Source of the DNA: Neurospora tetrasperma FGSC 2508 | Lineage: Eukaryota > Ascomycota > Sordariomycetes > Sordariales > Sordariaceae | NCBI RefSeq assembly: GCF_000213175.1 | Contig: NW_009799102.1 | Location: forward strand, 1 to 64,000 | Length of the DNA: 64,000 nt | Direction of reading: 5' to 3' | Shown here: positions 11,601 through 19,307 of the stretch, one piece after another | Numbering within the stretch: position 1 is the stretch's first letter | How the letters are laid out: every line of letters begins with the position of its first letter | Translations under genes and position numbers: made by a program | The notes under the pieces: generated by a model | Told to the model about the DNA's origin: nothing | Databases searched by the model: none | What the model saw: only the letters and a program-made list of their open reading frames with translations

Positions 11601-12272
11601 ACGGACCAGATCCCAAACCGTCTTTTCCCGCAGGTTGTCGTATTCCCAGGTAGTGAGGACATTATGGAGAAACTGCTGTCGCGAGAGGTTGAGGCTTGTG
11701 ATCAGCTTGGAAAGAGTGTCGAGCGTTTCGTACTGTCGCGAGAGCAGGAGCCCATGGAGGTTTGTTGAGTGCCATTCGCGGAGGCAGGATGCGATCTCAT
11801 CAATGAGGGGTTCGGCAGCCGAAGTAGGTGTTTCGTCGCCAATCTTGAGCATAGGCACGGGAGCAGGTGGTCGAGGCGCATTAGGATCGCGTTGTACGGG
11901 AACGGACAAGCGGCCTTCTTTTGTCACTCGTTCGCTCCTTCTCTTCTTCTTCTCTCCGTTTGGCTCCCCATCGTCAGGCTCGCTGTCGTCAGTCTCGTCA
12001 CTTTCGCCCAGCACTTCGCGTACCTCGACACAGCTGCGGGGGAAGATGCCACTGAAGACGCGAGCCTCTAATGTCTGGCCGTTGACACTGGTCAGGCCGG
12101 CAAGCAGACTTGGAGGGGCGACCAGGTAGCCTCTCAACCAGTTTCCATCGGGTGTCTCTTCAATGATGTATAACTCGTCGCCGATTTCGAGGGGGAGGTC
12201 TGCCGCGCTGGAGGCAGTGAAGGGATATGTAGCTACGGCGAAAGCAATTCGGGGCAATGGTTGCCAGGGCAT
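5670..12272 (-). CDS. DOCK-family Rho GTPase guanine nucleotide exchange factor
   Basis: A huge open frame of 2,200 codons. It starts with an SH3 domain (about residues 9-85: ATYPFTA, GDELYIIEE, NWLRGYL, GIFPRSCVEV). A DHR-1/C2 lipid-binding module follows (about 590-765, from SDIYVTIDEAIL through FAVAYLPLWD). The catalytic DHR-2 domain spans about 1390-1830 (AGLALRLHADLYDW, HFERKERIYFDMIRHFE, and ALVDHAIMIKRCL near the nucleotide-sensor region). The Ser-rich C-terminal tail ends with Lys-rich segments. DOCK proteins activate Rac- or Cdc42-type GTPases at the cortex and are expected to steer polarised growth in hyphae. A 54-nt in-frame intron is likely at 6784-6731 (donor GTAAGT, branch GCTAAC, acceptor ACAG). 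Removing it restores the sequence DLQKFFERTFAPE at the end of DHR-2 and gives 2,182 residues. Confidence 0.93.
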   Translation of the reverse strand: MPWQPLPRIAFAVATYPFTASSAADLPLEIGDELYIIEETPDGNWLRGYLVAPPSLLAGLTSVNGQTLEARVFSGIFPRSCVEVREVLGESDETDDSEPDDGEPNGEKKKRRSERVTKEGRLSVPVQRDPNAPRPPAPVPMLKIGDETPTSAAEPLIDEIASCLREWHSTNLHGLLLSRQYETLDTLSKLITSLNLSRQQFLHNVLTTWEYDNLREKTVWDLVRVNKLCGGEVIVRDPNARGRVMTGDDSVVEITQLQSVMSLLDEPPTTTPELTALHHLMVDIKMFAGASNESTTLVLYLATKAPGGRVTPLSESYIVDVPAGGQLTNLARTSQMRTLFSDLSSADVGDVQSSKSELLLVVKIRAPQSVVAAKPSSRSGAPSNSSPQISAKESKPPLTSGNKALRRSMVWANKNTRGAFTRKNSDLEALSEQAEEQQTSNEALESRDGGPPSTANSNRAGRSSMDGQSPPTTADRTVGVGVLKLNSIMKQQGEEVEHVVNIWAPCSKFPSDRHGDSEEWDPLIKEICDIRSGHHERSRRAERLQIRLRSFNNPDADALIKMTPTVLSGICKTNKMGFSGAPTKPRSDIYVTIDEAILTRQTLLSRYGASATALPSSIHSTNLQITLEVRRANGERIDYCIYPSSKDEGLSTWRSTAVDRGDPWKQIVKLVLAPQDVHQSHVVMYLADAPNPPFAVAYLPLWDQQAFIHDGSHNLLLYKLDENTSNAQAPAGGKGGYLSLPFASNFCDEHAEVTGPLAVLRIDTYLCSTRFSQDKVVLGLLKGKDLPQEEVPDILKAFIFVPEIEVVKLLNDVLDALFGILVHYTGHDDLEDLVFTALVRVLDIVHDRRFNLAPLVDQYAETRFNYPFATPCLVRSFTRLLSKPTEPETSRKLRATFKVVRHILKFITHARGQQKEKEAGIGITTSNPGFTRHLRTIFKALDALMRNQAPVLVGSQTLAVQHFHTWLPELTGLLTTEEILHIAIDFMDSCSSVKGKLVLYKLVLIINYSKLDIFSHPEQRSALSANTVRWIAPHWGHTDEVTEQWREQVRLCCSVLASQVEHLGPEIPDYIPKIIQSYLAIQAAEKTPKNRLSLLFPTSYPFPAKPTAEEVVFDEALIELSAVLSALSNSPSGMQLELAEDDLNILVESCLRVLMSILQGETFPPNWLSVHIFHHKSTMRMLQYLATLLLESFLPHPDEAENFDTELWKMFFTTLLKLVGSPSLALETFPEQKRRAVWKIAGDVREHGADLLRKTWEAIGWETSLEERARYGLSKMGGYQVQYVPTLVGPIVELCLSVHEGLRRMAVEVLQTMIVSEWTLSEDLSVIQMEIIDCLDGYFKEKPLTESILQKLFVSELLDRFEPLSKIPDEPLYTAIRKLMGTVDEFLDLLVAVHGGDGSGETSNLVHRLRLMEFLRDMQKEEIFIRYVHQLASLQASARNYTEAGLALRLHADLYDWDPLKTTPALDDPCFPAQSHFERKERIYFDMIRHFEDGHAWSCALAAYKELQAQYESNIFDFAKLARTQRAIATIYETIAHKTDKLIPKYFKVVYKGLGFPPSVRDKAFVFEGASPTERTAGFTDRMQEMYPSAQIITPSYDRDTAEYDVEGQFLIISAISPHRDLTHTVFQRARVPQIIRDYLISSSPQTFSVSTKRDTNGDVRDHYAEKTLYTTAEPFPTILKRSEIVEIKHVRLTAKETALERIVRKTGEMTAVEKKVAEGQAQGGEGSDEATVMLLVDAVSISVNPESEASVSRYRELIPGMASTTPITIRCGSDEDEDEEDAPPEIDAQENAIKMALVDHAIMIKRCLATFAKSPREMVRKHGQDLQKCKSPCVTIVLDDVALTQTVFERTFAPEIAIFTPPPARAPHPSPGSERTGGITPSPTWPRSPGPSAFNSATGQHKHHLSATASLANGHGLGISSNAQGHAHTASETTDVLGEIVVSTGISQPVSLRQGRGARLSFLGGRRKDGNSSTAHQLSSTGSIPHLLNGSEHNLASRSKSHEDMHTGSASATVMNTPTTNGDRSPSAPSNVIQSRKEQQQQPTDNTQEGYGSIGKANRRSFLRGFSSSDKVHLINAINGVADSVGGNTDWQTEYSSPSISQPNLDSPLQSQSDQLDRERERGAAAAALNGVSVSGYGKKEKKSKKDKEDKEEDRDLKELKDKFHNGSASVKKRLSMLKLGNMKKSGKGDGKMGALDEE

Positions 12273-15200
12273 CTTGGCGGTGTTGGCCAGGTAAAAGGCA
12301 TCTATGTTTCAAGCTATCTGGGGGATGGTGGATACTGCGACAAGAGGATAGCTGTAATTGTCGCCGTCGCCGTTGCCTTGGCGGGTGGGTTGAACTAGGA
12401 ACCCAGAGCTCAGCTCAGCTTTCCCTGATGAGACTGACTCGGTCGGTCGGTCGGTTGATTCGTCCCGATACGGTCGTCGCGTGCGAGGAGGTTCCGACGT
12501 AAACGTGTTGAGACTGGGCCGCGTCCGGTATTAGGGTTTACGATTAAGAGATAGAAATCGGGGTCGGTGTCGTGGTATAGAATCAAAGTGTCGGGGTTGA
12601 CTGTCTGTCTGGTTGGACTCGTCAAAGGTCAGCCATGCTGAGGGGTACCGAGAGAGACACACACAGCGACAGAACCGAACCTCTGGAACCAAGGGACTTA
12701 TGGGTGACTGACTGAATGTGTTCGTCCGGACCTGCGGCTGCTGCTCTCAGCTGGGTCCCTCCTGGGCTGAGGTGACGGGGAGAGATGTCTGGTGATTTGG
12801 TGAAAGGAGACGGGCCAGTGGCTCGCTCTCTGTGAAACGAAGCGAGTGTATTCGGTCGGAGATGGAGGGTCCTGGATGTGCTGAGGACAGGAGCTTGGAC
12901 GTGGGCTCGTCGTCGAGTCGTGGGTTCTTCGTGGTTGGAACTGGAAGTGAGAATCGAATGAGCGACTGGACTGGACTTCTCAATTGCTGGCGTGCAAGGT
13001 TGAAGCTGCAACGATTCCTGTCGAGCGTAAGTGGAAGTACCCCCAATTTTACCGCAATGCGCTAACAGCACCAAAAGTCCACTGGAGGTCCAGATTGGCG
13101 ACAGGGGTCACGAAAGGGGTCTAAACTGACTTGGACTTGTAAAGTGTAGTGTACCTCCACAGTACAACAGCCTGCAATAGTACCTACACTACCTCTAGGT
13201 ACGTGCACCTAACAGTAGTACGTACATGATTACATCAACACATGAAGCTGAAAAGTGACGAAAACTGTCAATTCTCGTGTGACTGCTTTTTTTGACTAGA
13301 TAAATTCACCCGATAATCGTGACAGCAGCCCCCGGCTTGTGAACGATGCCTTCACCCGGCCGAGCTGAGAGTGATGGATGTCCATGGGAAATTCATCGGC
13401 TCGGAAAAAGCAATCATGCCAAGTCGTGACAGGATGCTGCAGGTGGTGTCTTGGACTCTCACCAAGTCTAAAAAATCACAGCCACACAGACTCGCAAATT
13501 TGCAAAGTCCTCGGCTGAGAGCAAAGATACCATGGACAACTCTCTACCTAGGTACCTCTACCTAGCACTACCACCATCCAACGTGGCTTGCCGTCGAATC
13601 CGCCATCATGTCCAGGGGATTCAGTTGTCACAGTTCTCAGGTCCATGGTACCTCTAGAATTAATCTCGAATCCCGGCATCCCTCTCCCTCTCCCTCTTCC
13701 CTCCCTTCACTATCATGTCCTCATCAAGCTCCCCAAGGCAGCCCAAGATGCAGACATGATATCACCCGACACTGCCTAGCCACTCCAACGCCCTTTTATC
13801 TCATTCTCGCAACCTAACGACCGTTGTTTAATCTCAGACCTCCCGTCCCCTTTTTTTCCTGATTGTCTCATCCCACGAGGAGAAAGGTCCGTGCTGTGTT
13901 TCTCGAAATGTGTCTCCACAGCTTCGCCGTTCCTTGGCATTGGTTCCTCCTGGGCATTTTAATGGGCCTTCCAGTCCGCTTATCGTGCCCCTGTCGCACA
14001 TGATTGACATGCACGAGAATGCCCTCTCTGCCCCCCACCTCTTCCGACCACTCGGCGACCAGTTGCTGCTTGCCGCTACCCTGCCAAGTGTTCTGCCCTG
14101 TCTTGGTCCCTGGAGCTTCGTCGCTGTTTCAGTGTTGCTCTCCTGTCGATTGCAATTCGTCTGTTCCTTGTCCTCCCCATCGTCTTCCATTCTCCGAACA
14201 TTCGCTACATACCTTCAGGCCAGAAGCCCAATCTCCAGTCGCAAATCGTAACGTCTTTATCCCCCTCTCCCCTCCCCGGTCCCTTGGGCGCAACGACCGA
14301 CCATCTCTCATGTCCCTCGTTCCGGGACACCAAACGCTGATCTGCGTCCCGAGCCCAAGTGGAAGGGATTGGCGACCGCCGACCAGCAACATCATCCGAC
14401 TACCATCACTGCCAGTTATCGAAAAAGGGACTACTCTCGGAACTCAGCACCTTTCCCTATAGCCACCCGGTCATGACCGAGCAACTGCTGACATCATGCT
14501 CTTCTGAATAGACTGTTGTTGTCAAAGTACATTGGCCCAAAATCGCGATTCCATCCAGTCCGATAGCCACGACTGCAGCCATGACCATGATCCGTACCCG
14601 TACACAATCAACGGTGCCGACTGGTAATTGTCGCTACATTTGGCTGAGGCTCCCCAGGACGGGACATGACATCGAAGCTCGACGGCCGAACCCTCTGCAT
14701 ACGCCGCCACGACAATATGAAACACGGTCCCATCCCGAGTCCCAAGAGCTGAAGAACCACTGCCAATTCCGTGTCACGGTCGTACGCTCATCAGTGCGAA
14801 ACTGCCATGCAACCTCCTCCAGATCCTTCAAATGAGATGTGCTATCCATAAAATACGATTGACATGATCAACCCGTGCGCTGAGCTTCGAGATCCACGCG
14901 GGCGGCTCGGAAGGGTATACCCGTGGCTTCTGGTCCCGGCCTTAGTGGCGCCTCTAGACTCGCTCGGAATCGGGAACGGATAGTCAAGCTGAAAGACGGG
15001 ACGACAGCCATCACACAATATCGGCTACACTACCCGGTTGTCCGCCGACCCTGTGCCCGGGTTCAACTGATCCTTTGTTGCGCCAAGGTCCACAAGCTTC
15101 CCAGTTGGGCCGTGGCTTAGGGTAAGCTTGCGCGGCTCTGGCATCGTCTTTGCGGATCTGTACTTGCCAAGTGGCAAGGACAGTATACATGGTGATGGTC

Positions 15201-15511
15201 GTCAGTCGCGAAAGTACAGGGTACAATGTGCTCACTAACTACCGCATCTTCTACACATACACGCTGCGCAACAAGCATTCTCATTGCGACAGCTTCGCTC
15301 ATGACGTCCCCATCTATGTACAAGCCTTGTGGAGTCTCCGCCCTCCGGAGCGGGCCATCCCGGCCTCATCGTGTCCAGGCACCCAGGGTCCGGTCCGGAG
15401 CACGAGTCCACCACATGCTCGATCTCCACCTTGATTAGGGCACATATGGATTGATAAAGGTGCACTTCCACCACGCAGTTCGACAGCGAATAATCATCAC
15501 ATGCTTGCAAA
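12273..15511. other. Long intergenic region, no protein gene seen
   Basis: About 3.2 kb between the DOCK start codon and a tRNA gene. It contains a TCGG tetranucleotide run (12439-12454), a CT-rich tract near 13680-13710, and several copies of the dispersed CCTAGGTACCTCTA motif at 13190-13660. Open frames on both strands are under 160 codons, overlap each other and lack recognisable motifs. A single TTAGGG at about 12531 is not an interstitial telomere array. Confidence 0.55.
13544..13565. repeat. Dispersed CCTAGGTACCTCTAC motif, longest copy
   Basis: Two overlapping half-sites (CTACCTAGGTA and TACCTCTACCTAG) form the fullest copy of a short intergenic word seen many times in this window. 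A further partial copy (GGTACCTCTAG) lies about 100 bp downstream. Confidence 0.55.
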
Positions 15512-15596
15512 GGTTGTATAGTGTAGCGGTTATCACTCCGGATTCTGATGTTTTCAGAAAATTCCGGCAACCCCGGTTCGATTCCGGGTACGACCT
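15512..15596 (+). tRNA. tRNA-Gln (CUG) with a 13-nt intron
   Basis: The acceptor stem GGTTGTA/TACGACC, a D arm, the anticodon stem CCGGA/TCCGG, the variable CAAC and the T arm CCCGG-TTCGATT-CCGGG all pair. The loop TTCTGA...T places CTG at positions 34-36. The 13-nt intron (TGTTTTCAGAAAA) begins one base 3' of the anticodon and carries TCAGAA, complementary to TTCTGA, the usual anticodon-intron helix. A five-T run directly downstream fits a polymerase III terminator. A second copy lies inverted about 370 bp away. Confidence 0.93.
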
Positions 15597-15963
15597 ACCT
15601 TTTTCCCAAATTTTATTCAAGCTTCAGCTCGCGTTAGCTCGTACAAGTTTTTCTTTCTTTCTTTTTTTGCTGCTCACGTCTTGGGTCAGATCTCCCGTTG
15701 CCTTCACTCCAAAAATTACTATCAAAATTTCACGATCACTTCTCCACCTTCCCTTTGTCGCAGCAAAAAGTGTTGTTGCACTATGCCTCTCAGGTTCTTA
15801 GTCTTGTTGCCTATGTTAGCATGGAAAACGTTGACAGGCATTTGCAAAGGCGGAGCTATGTGTTACTATCTTCTATAACAGAAGATATTGGCCTTTCTTT
15901 AACTTTGGTTTTTGCTGGAAGAAAAAAAAACACTTGATAGGACACAAAAAATTGCAAAAGATC
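15597..15963. other. Spacer between the two inverted tRNA-Gln genes
   Basis: 367 bp that separate two convergent, nearly identical tRNA genes. The spacer is AT-richer than its surroundings, and both ends carry T/A runs serving as polymerase III terminators. No gene is seen. Confidence 0.6.
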
Positions 15964-16048
15964 AGGTCGTACCCGGAATCGAACCGGGGTTGCCGGAATG
16001 TTCTGACGACATCAGAATCCGGAGTGATAACCGCTACACTATACAACC
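15964..16048 (-). tRNA. tRNA-Gln (CUG) with a 13-nt intron, inverted second copy
   Basis: The mature part is identical to the first copy as far as can be read (same GGTTGTA/TACGACC acceptor, same arms and anticodon CTG). The intron differs (TGTCGTCAGAACA) but keeps TCAGAA opposite the anticodon. A TTTT run follows on the minus strand. The two genes face each other, so their transcripts converge. Confidence 0.93.
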
Positions 16049-16495
16049 GCTTGTTGCTAACCCAAAGTTTTATTTATTTATAATAGCATCAATACCACAC
16101 ATGCCTCGCGCAAGCCAAACACATATAACATCCACTGATTCTCATTTATCTTTGAGAGCCAAAACGATCTCTCAACGTGGGTTCCCCCAATGGGCTGAGG
16201 AACTATTAATCTATCGCAGGAAAAAGATCATCTAAATAGAACGTCAATTTGATGTAGAAGCACATTAACCAGCAGCTTTGCGTTTTCGTTTTCCCCAAAA
16301 TAGGTAATTACTACGGTGCATAGGCAACTAAGGAGAACGGTTCAAGTACTGTCGCTACTTGTGTCGTCACATCGTGACAGTATGTCCGTTTTCAACCTGC
16401 CCATATAGGATTGAGTTGATCTTCCGATATTGAGTCTTCTGGTTTTCGCAAAACTGTGGAATTGCATGCAAAGGCGACGGTAAACGGGTTACATC
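16049..16495. other. Intergenic, no gene seen
   Basis: Spacer between the minus-strand tRNA-Gln and the phosphotransferase-like remnant. It is moderately AT-rich, with no open frame or repeat worth naming. Confidence 0.5.
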
Positions 16496-17227
16496 ATGTC
16501 GTCACTCCTCTCATCTGGCTACGCCCCTTTTCTCGATTCCGTCACTCTCCAACAACAAACCCCGGAAAAACATACCCCGAACTCCAGCACAGGGGGTAAC
16601 CTCCATCTCCCCCCCCCCCCTGAACACGAACAATCCAAGAAACAACGTCCCTCCGACCGCTGGAAATCCTACGATGACTGGAAAGACAACGGCCCAATGC
16701 GCAATCATCTTGAGCGCTTCATGTCCTCCATAAACAAAGATGGCCTGAAATCCCACGTTGAACAACTGCTGCACTCACCCGTCAGGCTCTCCGACCGCTT
16801 TCCCGCCGGGCAGCACTGGTGCTGCTTCGAGTTTTCTACATCTGACGAGCGACGCTCTGTTATTGCCCGCGTGCGCCTGCCCAAACATCCAGGTTGGAGG
16901 CAGAAGACAGACCATTGCCAGTGAGCATAGCGGGTGTGCTGGAAGAGAGTAGAGCGTCGAGGTGTTTTGGGGTGGTGGAAAAAACTGGGGGTATCTAAGG
17001 GAGTGGAAGGGGAGTTGGTTAGGGAGTTGGTGAGGCTGGAGTACGGAGAAGAAGGGACGGAGATGGGGAAAGGAGAAGTGGAAGGGTGGCTGGAGGTAAA
17101 GAGAGAGGAGATGCAGGCGTTCCTCAAAAAGGGGGGATGTTCAAGGGTTCGGATTGGAGGAGAAGAAAAGGGGAGCAGAGGAGAATGTTACCTACTGCGA
17201 TATGTGTGTACATATGAGTTACGGTAG
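16496..17227 (+). pseudogene. Remnant of a phosphotransferase (APH/kinase-like) family gene
   Basis: The frame from 16496 to 16924 gives a 142-residue N-terminal piece. It contains DRWKSYDDWKDNG, RNHLERFMSSINKDG, a basic/hydrophobic stretch RLSDRFPAGQHWCCFEFST and ARVRLPKHPG. From memory this resembles the N-terminus of fungal aminoglycoside-phosphotransferase-fold proteins, where the VIARVRLPKHP strand precedes the kinase core. The frame then ends. About 30 bp on, a different frame (16934-17227) reads VEGELVRELVRLEYGEE and EGWLEVKREEMQAFLKK, which resembles the C-terminal tail of such proteins. The roughly 250-residue catalytic core (Brenner motif, DFG-like metal site) is absent, so I read this as a gene with an internal deletion. 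The family assignment is tentative. A poly-C tract sits in the N-terminal piece at 16610-16621. Confidence 0.45.
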
Positions 17228-18372
17228 GGCCTATCCATCCAGCCAGGTCGCAGGCTCGTTGCCGTATTCATGCCCAGACACTTCCACTCTTCCACAGGCT
17301 CTTCCAAGCACTAGAGGTACTCTTGACTCAACCTTGTAACTGACCGTAATTGCGACGAATGGACCAAAAAATCCATAGTCATAACTAGAAGTAGATAAGG
17401 GAGACATGCCATCACCATGAAAATGGACAATTAAAACACAGAGGACGTTGAAGTCAGTCGATGTAAGAAGATGTATAACATCATTTTTAAGACTGTCAAT
17501 AGCTCGCCGTTTGGATACCTCTACACAGCGTTCCAAATTCGGACCCTGACCGCATTTCGCCCTTGATGAACACACACTAATATGGATGATGTGCTCAATC
17601 ATTGCTGGCTCCCATCGCTGTCACTTCAAATACAGCCAGCGGTAAATGGGCAGAGTGTCCCTCCCCAATGATGACCTCAGCTAGCATGACACTGGAGTTC
17701 ATAGCTAGAGGGGGAAGGGGGAAACATAATCCCCATCACAGAGGGATTATACCTTGCCGAATATCTGGTCAGATAAACTCGTTGGGTCTGTCTTGGAGAG
17801 CAGGAGGTGCTATACTGCTGTTCCAATGCAATGGCATTGAAACAAGGCATGGCTGAAGTCATCTAGCCTGCTCCCACGCCAATGACATGCGAGTATCAGC
17901 GGTGAGGCTATTCCCAATTACCGACACTACTTGCCGAAGCTGCGGCTCCTTGACTCCGAAAAGCAAAAGGTTATTTGGACGCTCTGGGGTACCTTACCAA
18001 GATCTGCGCGTCACTGTACAGTTGGGGAAATGCTACGTTGTGACGGGTTGACGAGGGCATTTACCCGACATCTGTGCGTGCACTATGTTTCACCGAATGT
18101 ACCTCAAGACTCTTGTTCCCTGGCACGAAGGCAACATCGGTTACGGAGTTTTCGGAGCTGCCTAGTTGGGAGTTTTGCTCTTGTACGGCCATTCGATGAT
18201 AGAGAATGAGGAGGTTCGGTGAACGCGTCGATCGGCCCCTGAGAGGTCCTTTGGATGACAACTGAAGTATAAATTGTCTGGCGCCATACCAATTCGGATG
18301 GAGAATCTGGGGAAAGCAAGCAGTAAGCCATCATCTACCAACACCTCAACTACTTCATTCGCCCTTTTCACC
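17228..18372. other. Intergenic; promoter side of the esterase gene
   Basis: 1.1 kb without a supported gene. The last 110 bp hold a TATA-like box and the probable 5' UTR of the acetylxylan-esterase-like gene. One dispersed motif half-site (CTAGAGGTAC) lies near 17311. Confidence 0.5.
18268..18273 (+). promoter_or_regulatory. TATA-like box of the esterase gene
   Basis: TATAAA lies 100 bp upstream of the esterase start codon, at a plausible distance for a short-leader fungal promoter. It is assigned by position and consensus only. Confidence 0.35.
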
Positions 18373-19307
18373 ATGTTGCCCAAAACATTGCTCGGGCTCG
18401 CCCTCACCGCGGCCACAGGCCTCTGTGCCTCGCTGCAGCAGGTGACAAACTGGGGCAGTAACCCAACCAACATTCAAATGTACACCTACGTCCCTGACAA
18501 GCTGGCCACAAAGCCCGCCATTATTGTGGCTGTGAGTACTCTTCTCTTGCTTCTCGCACATCCGCGATGCTAACGAGGCAACGGTAGCTCCACGGCTGTG
18601 GCGGCACCGCCCCTTCCTGGTACTCGGGCACACGCCTACCCTCCTACGCCGACCAATACGGCTTCATCCTCATCTATCCCGGCACGCCCAACATGTCCAA
18701 CTGCTGGGGAGTTAACGACCCTGCTTCTCTCACGCACGGAGCCGGCGGCGACTCCCTCGGTATCGTTGCCATGGTGAACTACACCATCGCCAAATACAAC
18801 GCCGACGCTTCGCGCGTCTATGTCATGGGCACCTCGTCGGGCGGCATGATGACCAACGTCATGGCCGCCACTTACCCGGAGGTCTTTGAGGCCGGGGCTG
18901 CGTACTCGGGCGTTGCGCACGCTTGTTTCGCCGGTGCTGCGTCGGCTACTCCCTTTTCGCCCAACCAGACCTGCGCCAGGGGACTGCAGCACACTGCGGA
19001 GGAATGGGGCAACTTTGTGAGGAATTCTTACCCGGGGTACACGGGACGTAGACCAAGGATGCAGATCTACCACGGCCTCGCCGACAATCTGGTGTATCCA
19101 AGGTGCGCGATGGAGGCCCTGAAGCAGTGGTCGAACGTGCTGGGGGTAGAGTTTTCGAGGAATGTCAGCGGAGTGCCGAGCCAGGCGTATACGCAGATTG
19201 TGTATGGAGATGGCAGCAAGCTGGTTGGGTATATGGGCGCAGGCGTGGGGCATGTGGCACCGACGAATGAGCAGGTAATGTTGAAGTTCTTTGGGTTGAT
19301 CAACTAG
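18373..19307 (+). CDS. Secreted acetylxylan esterase / feruloyl-esterase-like hydrolase (CE1-type)
   Basis: Two exons, 18373-18531 and 18588-19307, encode 292 residues. The 56-nt intron has donor GTGAGT, branch GCTAAC and acceptor GGTAG. A signal peptide covers residues 1-19 (MLPKTLLGLALTAATGLCA). The alpha/beta-hydrolase core shows the oxyanion motif LHGCGG (54-59), the nucleophile elbow GTSSGG with Ser136, the acid in HGLADN (Asp219) and the base in GVGHVAP (His275). NYT, NQT and NVS are N-glycosylation sites. CE1 enzymes of this shape remove acetyl groups from xylan (or feruloyl esters) during plant cell-wall breakdown. There is no carbohydrate-binding module, so this is the catalytic-domain-only form. 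Substrate choice between acetyl and feruloyl cannot be settled from sequence. Confidence 0.9.

Noticed and set aside
12525-12540. Interstitial telomere repeat (TTAGGG)
   Set aside because: Only a single copy, expected by chance.
15912-16235. 107-codon frame over the second tRNA-Gln
   Set aside because: Its 'protein' is the reverse complement of the tRNA, a common annotation artefact.
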